From Ricinus communis (lineage: Eukaryota > Streptophyta > Magnoliopsida > Malpighiales > Euphorbiaceae), in assembly GCF_019578655.1 (NCBI RefSeq), contig NC_063256.1:23598005-23662004 (forward strand): a stretch of DNA of 64,000 nucleotides, given 5' to 3'. The position numbers and the translations under genes were made by a program. Positions 1 to 12,479 of this stretch are shown here, one piece after another. A model generated the notes under the pieces. That model saw only the letters and a list, made by a program, of their open reading frames with translations, was not told the DNA's origin and searched no databases. Position 1 is the first letter of the stretch, and every line of letters begins with the position of its first letter.

Positions 1-761
1 TCTTTCCCCGACAATTCTCTCCTCTTCCTTTCTTCTATATCGACATTGAGCCCCCGAACTTTTCCTTATTACAATTTAGATCCCTTAACTTTCTAAATTA
101 CGACACTTTTACCCTGCAGAATTTCAATTTAACCCCTAAGCTTTCCTTTAGCCTTTCAATTAAGCCCCTAGCTAATTAATTTGGGCCAAAATAGAATTAT
201 CAAAAATACACAATTATATAAATACCCCTGCAGACGCATTTATTTATAAAATTACCAAACATCCAAATTTCCATTAAAACCCCATATTAATGAAATTATA
301 CTTTTTAATCCTCATCAAAAATAATTTTTCAATTTAGTCCTAACACACAATTTAATTAAATTACCAATTTGCTAAATATTTCACAACTTAAAATTAAATA
401 CCACTAGCTAATTAAAATACCAATTTTCTAAAATTCTTTTATAAAAACACCCTTTACAAATTCTACCATAATTTTTCAATTTATAATTTTATTTATATAT
501 ATATTTCATATACATTGGAAAAAATTAGAATAATCAAAAATATAATTTACCCTTCAAATAATTTACTTAATTAATTTCTTAAAGATCCAACAAATTGGGT
601 ATAGAAAAATAACTCATTTAATTGTCTAATATTAAAATTTCCATTAAATCATTTCAAATCAAACCAAATAAAAATAAAGTAAAATTAATTTAAATAAAAA
701 CTCATTTATTAATTATTACTAATATAATCATTATTAAGGGAAAAAAATTTCGGGTATTACA
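1..761 (-). mobile_element. Del/Tekay-type LTR, truncated by window edge
   Basis: This is the first ~760 bp of a long terminal repeat read on the minus strand. It begins at 761 with TGTAATACCCG and is followed outward by TAACG (762-766). It matches 42342-43093 in reverse orientation almost base for base by eye. The partner at 42342 carries CGTTA on both sides, the complement of TAACG, so both copies descend from one insertion event. The family is recognised from the related element at 30141-33584, where the same kind of LTR directly follows a chromovirus pol end and a polypurine tract. Whether it is a solo LTR or one end of a full element cannot be seen, because the rest lies outside the window. 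Confidence 0.88.
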
Positions 762-3700
762 TAACGTGTATATTTATGAATTTGAGAAAACAACCCCATA
801 ACAGTGCTAATAATTTAATATGAGAAAATGGCCCCGTAAAAGTGGTATATTTATCAATATAAGAAAATAAACCTGTAAAATGTGTATATTTATGAATATG
901 AGAAAACAACTCTATAAAAGTAGTGTAATTGCGAGTCTGAGAAAACAGCCTCGTAGAAGGTGTAAATTTTTTAATATGAGAATAAAATCCCGTAATACGG
1001 GAATAATTATCAATCGGAGAAAATTAACCCCGTAAATTTTGTATATCTGTGAGTATGAGAAAACAACTCCTTAAATGGGTTAATTTCATAATATGAGAAA
1101 TCAACCCCGTAAAACGGATATCTTTGTCGATATAACAGAATAACTCCGTAAAACGTGTATATTAATGAATCTAAAAAAATAACTCCATAATAGTGCTCAT
1201 AATTTAATATGAGAAAATGAACGCGTAAAAGTGGTATATTTATCAAGATAAGAAAATAAAAATAACCTTGTAAAACGTGTATATTTATGAATATGAGAAA
1301 ACAATTCTGTAAAAATAGTGTAATTGCGAGTCTGAGAAAACAGTCTCGTAGAAGGGGTAAGTTTTTTAATATGAGAAAAAAATCTCGTAATATGGGTATT
1401 TATCAAACGAAGAAAATAACCCCGTAATTTTGGTATATTTGTGAGTATGAGAAAACAACCTCGTAAAAGGGTATATTTGTCAATATAATTAACTAACCCC
1501 GTAAAATGTGTATATTTATGAATTTGAAAAAATAACCCCATAATAGTGTTAATAATTTAATAAGAGAAAACGACCCCGTAATAGTGTTATATTTATCGAT
1601 ATAAAAAAATAACCCCGTAAAATGTGTATATTTATGAATATGAGAAAACAATCCCGTAAAAGTAGTGTAATTGGGAGTCTAAGAAAAAAGCCTCGTAGAA
1701 GGGGTAAGTTCTTTAATATGAGAAAATAATCCTGTAATACGGGTATATTTTCCGATCGGAGAAAATAACTACGTAATTTTGGTATATTTGTGAGTATGAG
1801 AAAACAGCTCTTAAATGGGTTAATTTTATAATATGAGAAAATAATCCCGTAAAAGGGGTATATTTGTCAATATAAGTAAATAATCCTGTAAAACGAGTAA
1901 ATTTATGAATTCGAGAAAACTACCCCATAATAGTGTTAATAATTTAATAAGAGAAAACGACCCCGTAAAAGTGGTATTTTATCAATATAAGAAAATAAAC
2001 CTGTAAAACATGTATATTTATGAACCTCATAAAACAACCCCGTAAAAGTAGTATAATTGCGAGTATGAGAAGACAGCAGCATAGAAAAGGTAAATATTTT
2101 TAATATTAGAAAATAACCCTGTATTACGGGGATATTTATCAATCGGAGAAAATAACCCCGTAATTTTGGTATATTTGTGAGTATGAGAAAACAATCCCTC
2201 AAATGAGTTAATTGTAGAATATGAGAAAACAACCCCGTAAGAGAGGTATATTTGTCGATATAAGAAAATAACCCCGTAAAACGTGTAAATTTATGAATTT
2301 GAGAAAACAACCCCATAATAGTGCTAATAATTTAATTTGAGAAAACGACCTCGTAAAAGTAGTTTATTTATCAATATAAGAAAATAACTACGTAAAACGT
2401 GTATATTAATGAATCTGAGAAAACAACCCCGTAAAAGTAGTGTAATTGCGAGTCTGAGAAAACATCCTCGTAGAAGGGGTAAATTTTTTAATATGAGAAT
2501 ATAACCCCGTATTATGGGGATATGTATCAATCGAAGAAAATAACCCCTTAATTTTGGTATGTTTATGAGTATGTGAAAAAAACCCCTTAAATGGGTTAAT
2601 TTTATAATATGAAAAAACAATCCCGTAAAAGGAGTATATTTGTCAATATAAAAAAACAATCCTGTAAAGCATGCATATTTATGAATCTGAGAAAATAACC
2701 CCGTAAAACGGGAATATTTATCAATCGGAGAAAATAGCTCCGTAATTCTTTAATATGAGAATATAAACCCGTATTACGGGGATATTTATCAATCGGAGAA
2801 AAAAAACCCCGTAATTATGGTATATTTATGAGTATGAGAAAACAACCCCTTAAATGGGTTAATTTTATAAAATAAGAAAATAACCCCGTAAAAGGGGTAT
2901 ATTTGTCGATATAAGAAAATAACCCCGTAGAACGTGTAAATTTATGAATTTGAAAAAACAACCCCATAATAGTTGTAATAATTTAATTTGAGAAAACGAC
3001 CCCGTAAAAGTGGTTTATTTATCAATATAAGAAAATAACCCCGTAAAACATGTATATTTATCAATCTGAGAAAACAAACCCCTGTAAAAGTATTGTAATT
3101 GCAAGCCTGAGAAAACAGCCTCGTAGAAGGGGTAAATTTTTTACTATGAGAATACAACCCCGTAAAACGGGGATATTTATCAATCGGAGAAAATAGCTTT
3201 ATAATTTTGGTATATTTGTGAGTATGAGAAAACAACCCCTTAAATGGATTAATTTTATAATATGAGAAAACAACCCTGTAAAAGTAGTGTAATTGCGAAT
3301 CTGAGAAAATAGCCTCGTAGAAGGGGCAAATTTTTTAATATGAGAAAATAACCCCGTAATACGGGGATATTTATCAATCGGAGAAAATAACCCTGTAATT
3401 TTGGTATATTAGTGAGTATGGAAAATAATCCCTTAAATGGGTTAATTTTAGAGTATGAGAAAATAACCCCTAAAAGGGGGATATTTGTCGATATAAGAAA
3501 ATAACCACATAAAACGTGTAAATTTATGAATTTGACAAAACAACCACATAATAGTGCTAATAATTTGATATGAGAAAACGACCCCATAAAAGTGGTATAT
3601 TTATGAATCTGTAAAAATAACCCTGTAAAATTAGTGTAATTGCTAGTCTCCGAAAATAGCTTCGTAGAAGGGGTAAATTTTTTAATATGAGAAAACAACC

Positions 3701-6052
3701 CTATAAGAGGGATATATTTAGAAATATTAGAAAATAACCCGTAATACGGGGATATTTATCAATCGGAGAAAATAACTCCGTAATTTTGGTATATTTTTTA
3801 GTATGAAAAAACAACCCCTTAAATGGGTTAATTTTATAATATGAGAAAACAATCCCGTAAAAGGGGTATATTTGTCGATATAAGAAAATAAAACCGTAAA
3901 ACGTGTACATTTATGAGTTTGAGAAAACAACCCCATAATAATGCTAATAATTTAATATAAGAAAACAACCCCGTAAAAGTGGTATATTTATCAATATAAG
4001 AAAATAATTCCGTAAAACGTGTATATTTATGAACTTGAAAAAACATCCCCGTAAAAGTAGTGTATTTGCTAGTCTTAGAAAACAGCCTCGCAGAAGGGGT
4101 AAATATTTTTAATTTGAGAAAACAACCCTGTTATACGGGGATATTTATCAATCGGAGAAAATAACCCCGTAATTTTGGTATATTTGTGAGTATGAGAAAA
4201 CAACCCCTTAAATGGGTTAATTTTATAATATGAGAAAATAACCCCTAAATGGGGTATATTTATCGATATAAGAAAAGAACCCTGTAGAACGTGTAAATTT
4301 ATGAATTTGAGAAAACAACCCCATTATAGTTCTAATAATTTAATTTGAGTAACCGACCCCGTAAAAGTGGTATATTTATCAATATAATAAAATAACCCCG
4401 TAAAAGTATTGTAATTGCGAGCTTGAGAAAACAACCTCGTAGAAGTGGTAAATTTTTTACTATGAGAATACAACCCCGTAAAACGGGGATATTTATCAAT
4501 CGGAGAAAATAGCTTCGTAATTTTGGTATATTTGTAAGTATGAGAAAACAACCCCTTAAATGGGTTAATTTTATAATATGAGAAAACAACCCCGTAAAAG
4601 GGGTATATTTGTCAATATAAGAAAATAACCCCATAAAACATGTATATTTATGAATATGAGAAAACAACCCCGTAAAAGTAGTGTAATTGCGAATCTGAGA
4701 AAACAAACTTGTAGAAGGGGCAAATTTTTTAATATGAGAAAACAACCCCGTAATACGGGGATATTTATCAATCAGAGAAAATAACCCTGTAATTTTGGTA
4801 TATTAGTGAGTATGGGAAAACAATCCCTTAAATGGATTAATTTTAGAGTATGAGAAAATAACCCCTAAAAGGGGATATTTGTCGATATAAGAAAATAACC
4901 CCGTAAAACATGTATATTCATTAATTTGAAAAAACAAAAAAATGACAACGTAAAACGTGTATATTTATTAATATAAGAAAATAACCCCGTAAAAGTAATG
5001 CAATTGCGAGTTTGAAAAAACAGTCTTGTAGAAGGGTAAGTTCTTTAATATCAGAAAATAACCTCGTAATACGGGTATATTTATTGATCATAGAAAATAA
5101 CCCTGTAATTTTAAAATTTTTTGAGTATGAGAAAATAGCCTGTTAAATGGGTTAATTTTTTAATATGAGAAAACAAACCCGTAAAAGGGGTATATTCATC
5201 GATATAAGTAAATGACCCCGTAAAACATGTATATTTATGAATTTGAGAGAACAGCATTATAATATTGCTAATAATTTAATATGAGAAAACGACCCGGTAA
5301 ATGTGGTATATTTATCAATATAAGAATATAATCCCGTAAAACGTGCATATTTATGATACTAAGAAAACAACACTGTAGAAGTAGTGTAATTGCGAGTCTG
5401 AGAAAACAGCCTTGTAAAAGGGGCAAATTTTTTAATATGAGAAAACAACCCCGTAATACGGGGATATTTATCAATCGGAGAAAACAACTCTGTCATTTTG
5501 GTATATTTGTTAGTATGGGAAAACAACTCCTTAAATTGGTTAATTTTATAATATGAGAAAATAATCTCGTAAAACGTGTATATTTATGAATTTGAAAAAA
5601 GAACATCATAATAGTGCTAATAATTTAATATGAGAAAACGACCCCGTATAGTTGGTATATTTATTAATATAAGAAAATAACTCGGTAAAACGTTATATTT
5701 ATGAATCTGAGAAAACAACACCGTAAAAGTAGTGTAATTGCGAGTCTTAGAAAACAGGCTCGTAGAAGGGGTAAATTTATTAATATGAGAAAACAACCCT
5801 GTAATACGGGGATATTTATCAATCGGAGAAAATAACCTCGTAATTTTGGTATATTTGTGAGTTTGAGAAAACAACTCCTGAAATGGGTTAATTTTATAAT
5901 ATGAGAAAATAACCCCGTAAAAGGGATATATTTGTCGATATAAGAAAATAACCCCATAAATCTTGTGAATTTATGAATTTGAGAAAACAACGGAAAAATA
6001 GTGCTAATAATTTAATTTTAGAAAACGATTCCGTAAATGTGCTATATTTATC
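762..6052 (-). repeat. 39-bp/388-bp higher-order satellite array, minus polarity
   Basis: This is a tandem array of 38-39 bp subunits, read as the reverse complement of the unit described at 47575-47963. Each subunit carries the complement of a TTTTCT core and a variable AT-rich centre. The order of subunit types is the HOR order with occasional losses. The stretch mirrors 33585-42341 once the solo LTR at 34896-37892 is removed. Paired landmarks are 5617-5874 with 33763-34020, 4332-4745 with 37966-38379, 1936-2316 with 40394-40774, and 1197-1541 with 41609-41908. The left copy is ~470 bp shorter than its partner, roughly one HOR. No gene is present. Confidence 0.95.
4814..4818. other. Empty target site of the right-arm solo LTR
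   Basis: The left arm reads ...gtgagtatGGGAAaacaatccc without interruption. The complement, gggattgttTTCCCatactcac, is exactly the right-arm context in which the solo LTR 34896-37892 sits between two copies of TTCCC (34891-34895 and 37893-37897), apart from a one-base difference in the flank. This is therefore the unoccupied allele of that insertion site. It shows that the right-arm insertion happened after the two arms separated. Confidence 0.88.
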
Positions 6053-8942
6053 TGTCACGACCCTATCTGTGGGCCCGTGACCGACACTAGGGAATGGGTA
6101 GGCGTAAGGCCACCGAATCCCGTAGTAAGCCTGACACTCACAAACTCAATTAAATCTCATCTCATTTTACTGATGCCATAATTAATCTTACTGTTAAATT
6201 TTACATATTTAATTGAGTCTGCGGAAGGATTAGGGAGACCAAACTACTGAAAGTTCTGGTGATATCTACTATTTCACCTAGCAGAATCTAAATTTTTTAC
6301 AAGTCAGAAAAACCGAATCAAACACGTCACCCGATGATGAAGGAGTCGGGTTGCTTGATAAGAGCCGCGGGAAGTCTAACAAACTCAAATCTGAGAAACA
6401 GTAAAATTGAGACTGTCAGTCTAGAGAGTGAGTTAAAATCATATATCCGAAAACAGTTGCATATACTTCAATAATATATTTATTTAATTTGAAATAAACA
6501 TTAAGTCATGTAAAAACATACGTGTCATGCCATGCTTAAATAAAATAATTTTTACACACTACGGGACGAAGTACTTCAGTAGAACCCTAATCCCAACACT
6601 AACATCTCGACTAATCTCATTCCAACAGAACTAGCGTCCAGAGAGCAAAGCTCGACCAGGGTCCTTAACTCCAGTCCGGTCACTTAATGTTCATTATCAG
6701 CTTCAATCCTTCGGCTCTCTTACTCTAATGAGACTGGCGCCCAGAGAGCGAAGCTCGACCAGGGACCTTATCTCCAGTCTGGTCACTTAGGTTTCCAAAT
6801 AATCCGGCGCCCAAAGAGCAATGCTCGACCAGAGACCTTTACTCCGGCAAACACAATCTACTAAGCCCAGAGAGCGATGCTCGACCAGGACAAGTCCTAA
6901 AATTTCCTTTTTAAATTTACCCATTTACCCTTTTTCCATCACTCTTGGATTTACACCGATACACTCATCAAACTAATATGTTCTACTGTCGTCCCATCTG
7001 GTATCATCATGCAATAATAAAATCAATGATAAAGGAACTGATATATATATATGAATAGTAATAAAAAATCATGATACACATGAATAATAATTAAATGAAT
7101 AATTTAAACTTGCAATCAAATAATCACAATAGCTATTCCAAAATTATGCATGACACGTGCATAACCGATATATGACTTTAACTCACTACTTTGACTACCT
7201 TCTAGCTCTGCTCCGATGCCTCGGGTGGAGCGAGCCGAACTGATGGATTTATCTAATCATGAGAAAACAATTTATCAATAACACTGAAACAATTGATAAT
7301 TAACCCTAAGTTAGATCCCAGGGCCAAGTAATCTCGACTCGGGTAAATTCTACCGAAAATTCGGCAGAACCTCCTCTAGAACACGGACGTTTATCCCCAG
7401 TAAAACGGGTCGAGGACCTGCCAGAAAATACTTCAAATAATCAATAATTTGTCAATGGGGTCGGTGCCAGACTTCTTATTTTCCCAACCCCCACGCAACA
7501 CAAATCCACGACTATAGCGGTCAGGCAACCAATTATTTTAACACACAAATATTATCTAATACTCAACACAAATCAATAAGCATATAATAAACCGGAGAAT
7601 TCCAAAATCTGGTGAAATTACTGACCATTTGGATTGCTTTCGGTCGACTCGCCACTCCCCAGGGGTCAATCGACAGTCAGACACATCAGCGGACTCGAAA
7701 CAATGCGATGGCGATCCCTGCTTTCAATTTTCCGATCCGACCCCCGATCATCTAGAGTTCTGGGCGATCTCGGAGTCGATTGACTTGGTGAAGAGAGTCC
7801 GGATACGTCCTCCGATCATCCATAACACGTTGAAGCTCGGAAGCGTGCCCTAACTTTTCACTTCTTGGGATCTTCTAATTCAGACCCTCGAGGAGATGGT
7901 GGTGAGGAAGAAAACTTCTTGGGTTCTTTGGTCATTTTGAGACAAGAACCACCAAAATGGTTGTCGGAGACGACCACAATGATGTGAAACTGCTTGCCCC
8001 GCCCGTATCTCGGCGCCACGACACATGGGCTGCTTCGCCTCCTCCATCGAGCTCGCTGGCCTCCATTGCGCCGGCCCGCTCCGTGCGTGCCTCAGACCAG
8101 ACGAAATCCTCGAAATTTGCCATGGGCAAATGGGCTTCCTTCCAAATCCCCCTTCTTCCTCCTTTTCTTCTTTTCTTTTCCTTCGATCAATATCGACATT
8201 AGGTCCCTCAACTTTTCTTTTTTTAGCATTTGGTCCCTCAACTTTTTTAATTACTATCAATTTCATCTTGTAAAAATTCCAATTAACCCCTAAGCTTTTC
8301 TTTAGCTTTTCAATTAAGCCCCTAACTATTTAATTTGGTCCAAATTAGAATTATTGAAAATACACAATTACATATTTACCCTTGCTTTTAAATTTAAAAT
8401 TATCAAAAAGCCCTTGCCGACATATTTAATAACAAAAATACCAAACATACAAATTTTCGTTAAAACCCCATATTAATAAAATTATACTTTTAATCCTTCT
8501 TCCAAAATAAATTTCCAATTTATTCCTAATACACAATTAATTTAATTAATCAATTTGCTAAATATTTTTCAATTAAAATTTAATACCATTTGCTAATTGA
8601 AATACCCTTTTCCCAAATAATTCTTTTGTAAAATATCCTTTACAATTTCTTTCATAACTCTCAAATATAGAACTTAACTAAATATATTCATTTGGGGGAA
8701 AATTTTGAATAACCAAAAATATAATTTTTTTTCAAATAATTTACTTAATTAATTTCTTAAAAATCAAACTAATTGGATATAGAAAATAACTCATTTATTT
8801 GTCGAGCATTAAAATTCAAAATTGCATTTAAATCATTCCAATTAAACCAAATAAAAATAAAATTAAATTAATTTAAATAAAAACTCATTTATTAATTATT
8901 ATTAATATTATCTTTATTAAAGAAAAAATTCCGAGTATTACA
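6053..8942 (-). repeat. 3' LTR of the deleted Tekay element (~2.9 kb)
   Basis: On the minus strand this LTR runs from TGTAATACTCGG, just after the polypurine tract, to GGGTCGTGACA. It consists of an AT-rich first third, a GC-richer middle (~7620-8130) with polypurine AGGGACC-type tracts, a block of small hairpin modules (6633-6892), and a conserved end. The length fits the long LTRs of the Del/Tekay lineage. Short open frames inside it (7629-7853 and 7880-8293 on both strands) have no recognisable domain and are not conserved between LTR copies. I treat them as chance. Confidence 0.9.
6633..6892 (-). repeat. LTR hairpin-module tract, 4 modules
   Basis: Four related modules of ~55-75 bp each contain a small imperfect palindrome: GAGCAAAGCTC, GAGCGAAGCTC, GAGCAATGCTC and GAGCGATGCTC. 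Each is embedded in a CAGAGAGC...GCTCGACCAGG context and separated by ACTCCAGTCTGGTCAC-like spacers. The stems are kept while the three central bases vary. The other LTRs of the family carry between three and six modules, so this is an expanding and contracting minisatellite inside the LTR. Its role is unknown. Confidence 0.75.
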
Positions 8943-8954
8943 TTCTCCCCCCTT
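8943..8954 (-). promoter_or_regulatory. Polypurine tract (plus-strand primer site)
   Basis: On the minus strand the sequence AAGGGGGGAGAA lies immediately upstream of the LTR start TGTAATACTC. This is the usual position and composition of the retrotransposon polypurine tract that primes second-strand DNA synthesis. It fixes the internal boundary of the 3' LTR. An identical tract is at 30588-30599. Confidence 0.9.
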
Positions 8955-9010
8955 AAGAAAAATTCATCCTCGAATTTTAAAAGAAAAAAGGGTTCACACT
9001 AAGACTGAAA

Positions 9011-9289
9011 CTAAAGAGAATAGGAAACTCTCATCTCCAACTCGGCTTCTCGGAAACTTTCCTCGACAGAAATAAATTCAACCACAAGGCCCATCGACAA
9101 AAACCTTAAGCAAAACTGGCGAACCCGAGAATCCGTGATCCTGACTTACTGCTCCTCGAAAATCAAATCTTCATTTACTTCTATACAGTGAGGGTCCAAC
9201 ACGAGCAAAGGATCAAAAATACATTTCCTCAACACAGACCTACGAAATACTGGATTGACCAGCGAGGAATTATTTGGCGGCAAGTCCAA
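9011..9289 (-). pseudogene. Remnant of Ty3/gypsy pol C-terminus (integrase end and chromodomain-like tail)
   Basis: The minus-strand frame from 9289 to the stop at 9011-9013 encodes ~92 residues of the end of a chromovirus polyprotein. It starts with LDLPPNNSSLVNPVF, matching the integrase C-terminal pattern LPP-(N/H)LSSVHNVFHVSMLRKY. It continues through FDPLLVLD and NEDLISEEQ, and ends in a degenerate chromodomain-like stretch of the type VR.LR.K.VP.V.V....EEATWE.ED.MR..YP. A stop codon (TAA, plus-strand positions 9146-9148) interrupts the frame after EEQ. The conserved aromatic residues of the chromodomain are largely lost. In intact relatives this tail binds modified histone H3 and biases integration, but here it is dead sequence. 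The copy at 30252-30530 has the same stop, so the damage came before the duplication. Confidence 0.88.
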
Positions 9290-9310
9290 CTTACATCCCC
9301 CCTCACCAAC

Positions 9311-9400
9311 CTAAATAAAATAAAATTAATTTAAATAAAAACTCATTTATTAATCATTATTAACATTATCTTTATTAAAGGAGAAATTTCGAGTATTACA
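9311..9400 (-). repeat. 5' LTR stub of the deleted Tekay element
   Basis: The first ~90 bp of the LTR, from GTAATACTCG at 9400 to the TTTTATTTAG junction at 9311, repeats the start of the 3' LTR at 8942. It then jumps straight into the pol remnant. The remaining ~2.8 kb of 5' LTR and nearly all of the internal region are gone, as expected from one illegitimate-recombination deletion. Confidence 0.87.
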
Positions 9401-12400
9401 TTATCAATATAAGAAGATAACCCCATAAAACGTGTATATTTATGAATATGAGAAAACAACCCCGTAGAAGTAGTGTAATTGCGAGTATGAGAAAACAGCC
9501 TCGTAGAAGGGGTAAATTTCTTAATATGAGAAAACAACCCCGTAATACTTGGATCTTGATCAATCGTCCGGGGATATTATCAATCGGAGAAAATAACCCT
9601 GTAATTTTGGTATGTTGGTGAGTATGGGAGAACAACACCTTAAATGAGTTAATTTTAGAGTATGAGAAAACAACCCCGTAAAAAGGGTATATTTGTCGAT
9701 ATAAGGAAATAACCCCATAGAACATGTAAATTTATGAATTTGACAAAACAACCCCATAGTAGTGCTAATAATATAATTTGAGAAATCGACCGCGTAAAAG
9801 TGGTATATTTATCAATATATGAAAATAACCCCGTAAACGTGTTTATTTATGAATATGAGAAAACAACCCCGTAAAAGTAGTGTAATTGCGAGTCTGAGAA
9901 AAAAGCTTCGTAGAAGGGGTAAATTTATTAATATGAGAAAACAACCCCGTAATACGGGAATATTTATCAATCGGAGAAAATAACCCTGTAATTTTGGTGT
10001 ATTTGTGAGTATGAGAAAACAATCCCTTAAATGGGTTAATTTCATAATATGAGAAAACAATACCGTAAAAGGGGTATATTTGTCGATATAAGAAAATAAC
10101 CAAGTAAAATGTGTATATTTATGAATTTGAAAAAACAACTCCATAATAGTGCTAATAATTTACTATGAGAAAATGACCCTGTAAAAATGGTATATTTATC
10201 AATATAAAAAAATAATCTCGTAAAACGTGTATATTTATGAATCTGAGAAAAAAAATCCCATAAAAGTAGTGTAATTGGGAGTCTAAGAAAACAGCCTCGT
10301 AGAAGGGGTAATTTTTTAATATGAGAAAACAACCCCGTAATGCGGGATATTTATCAATCGGAGAAAATAACCCCGTAATTTTAGTATATTTGTGAGTATG
10401 GGAAAACAACCCCTTAAATGGGCTAATTTTATAATAGGAGAAAACAACCCCGTAATAGGTGTATATTTGTCGATATAAGAAAATAACCCCGTAAAATGTG
10501 TATATTTATGAATTTGAGAAAACAACCCATAATAACGCTAATAATTTAATATGAGAAAACGACCCGTATAATTGGTATATTTATCAATATAAGAAAATAA
10601 CCCCGTAAAATATTTTTATTTATGCATATGAGAAAACAACCCCGTTAAAGTGGTAAAATTTTTAATATGAGAGAACAACCCTGTAATACGGGGATATTAA
10701 TCAATTGGAGAATATAACCCCGTAATTTTGGTATATTTGTGAGTATGAGAAAACAATCCCTTAAATGGGTTAATTTTATAATATGAGAAGAAAATCCGGT
10801 AAAAGTGGTATATTTATCAATATAAGAAAATAACCCCATAAAACATGTATATTTATGAATATGAGAAAACAAACCCCGTAATTTGGGGATATTTATCAAT
10901 CGGATAAAATAACCCCGTAATTTATTATGTTGGTGAGTGTGGGAAAACAACCCCCTAAATGGGTTAATTTTAGAATATGAGAAAACAACCCCGTAAGAGG
11001 GTATATTTGTCGATATAAAAAAATTACCCCGTAAAACGTGTATATTCATGAATTTGAAAAAATAATCCCATAATAGTGCTAATAATTTAATATGAGAAAA
11101 TGACCTCGTAAAGTGGTATATTTATCAATACAAGAAAATAACTCCGTTAAATGTGTATATTTATGAACCTAAGAAAACAACCCCGTAAAGCGTGTATATT
11201 TATGAATATGAGAAAACAACCCTGTAAAAGTAGTGTAATTGCGAGTCTGAGAAAATAGCCTCGTAGAAGGCATAAATTCTTCAATATGAGAAAACAACCC
11301 CATAATACGGGTATATTTATCAATCGGAGAAAATAGCCATGGAATTTTGGTATATTTGTGAGTATGAGAAAACCGCCCCTTAAATGGGTTAATTTTATAA
11401 TATGAGAAAATAATCCCGTAAAAGTGGTATATTTATCAACATAAAAAAATAACCTCGTAAAATGTGTATATTTATGAATCTAAGAAAATAAATCCCGTAA
11501 TACGGGGAAATTTATCAATCGGATAAAATAACCACGTAATTTATTATGTTGCTGAGTATGGGAAAACAACCCCTTAAATAGGTTAATTTTAGAGTATAAG
11601 AAAACAATCCTGTAAGAGGGGTATATTTGTCGATATAAAAGAATAACCCCGTAAAACGTGTATATTCATGAATTTGAAAAAACAACCCTATAACAGTGCT
11701 AATAATTTAATATGAAAAAATGACCACGTAAAAGTGGTATATTTATCAATATAAGAAAATAACCCCGTAATACGTGTATATTTATAAATATGTGAAAACA
11801 ATCCCGTAAAAGTAGTGTAATTGCGAGTCTGAGAAAATGGCCTCAGAGAATAACAAAAATGGGTAAAAGGGTTCTTTAATATGAGAAAAACAACCACGTA
11901 AAAGTAATAATGGATATATTTATCAATCGGAGAAAATAACCCCGTAATTTTGGTGTATTTGAGAATATGAGAAAAGAGCCCCTTAAAATGGGTTAATTTT
12001 ATAATCGTAGAAAACAACCTGTAAAAGGGGTATATTTATCGATATAAGTAAATAACCCCGTAAAGTAAAATGTGTACATTTATGAATTTGAGAAAACAAC
12101 CCCATCATAGTGCTAATAATTTAATATGAGAAAACGACCCCGTAAAAGTTGTCTATTTTTCAATATAAGAAAATAACTCCGTAAAACGCGTATATTTATG
12201 AATTTGAGAAAACAACCCCGTAAAAGTAGTGAATTGCGAGTCTTAGAAAACAACCTCATAGAAGGGGTAAATTTTTTAATATTATAAAACAACCCCATAA
12301 TACGGGTATATTTATCAATTGAAGAAAATAACCCCGTAATTTTGGTATATTTGTGAGTATGAGAAAACAACCCCTTTAAATGGGTTAATTTTATAATATG

Positions 12401-12479
12401 AGAAAACAACCCCGTAAAAGGGTTATAGTTGTCGATATAAGGAAGTAACACCGTAAAACGTGTATATTTATGAATTTGA

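Larger units (their letters stand above)
6053..9400 (-). mobile_element. Internally deleted Del/Tekay Ty3/gypsy element, left-arm copy
   Basis: The element is bounded by TGTCACGACC and GAGTATTACA (TG...CA ends on either strand) and flanked by perfect 5-bp target duplications TTATC (6048-6052 and 9401-9405). Read on the minus strand it has a 5' LTR stub of only ~90 bp (9400-9311), a short remnant of the end of pol, a polypurine tract and a complete 3' LTR. The primer binding site, gag, protease, RT, RNase H and most of integrase are missing. It is the mirror of 30141-33584, with the same deletion junction, the same in-frame stop and the complementary target duplication. It cannot move by itself. 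Confidence 0.93.

Noticed and set aside
1010..5990. Dozens of open frames of 60-170 codons in the satellite, both strands, through the window
   Set aside because: They translate the 39-bp repeat into 13-residue repeats, change frame at the 38-bp subunits, lack any domain, and occur on both strands. They are products of periodicity.
7629..8293. Open frames in the GC-rich centre of the Tekay LTR (also 31270-32318, 35464-36038 and 43332-43977)
   Set aside because: They overlap on both strands, differ between LTR copies by frameshifts and stops, and match no family I recognise. The GC-rich block is part of the LTR.
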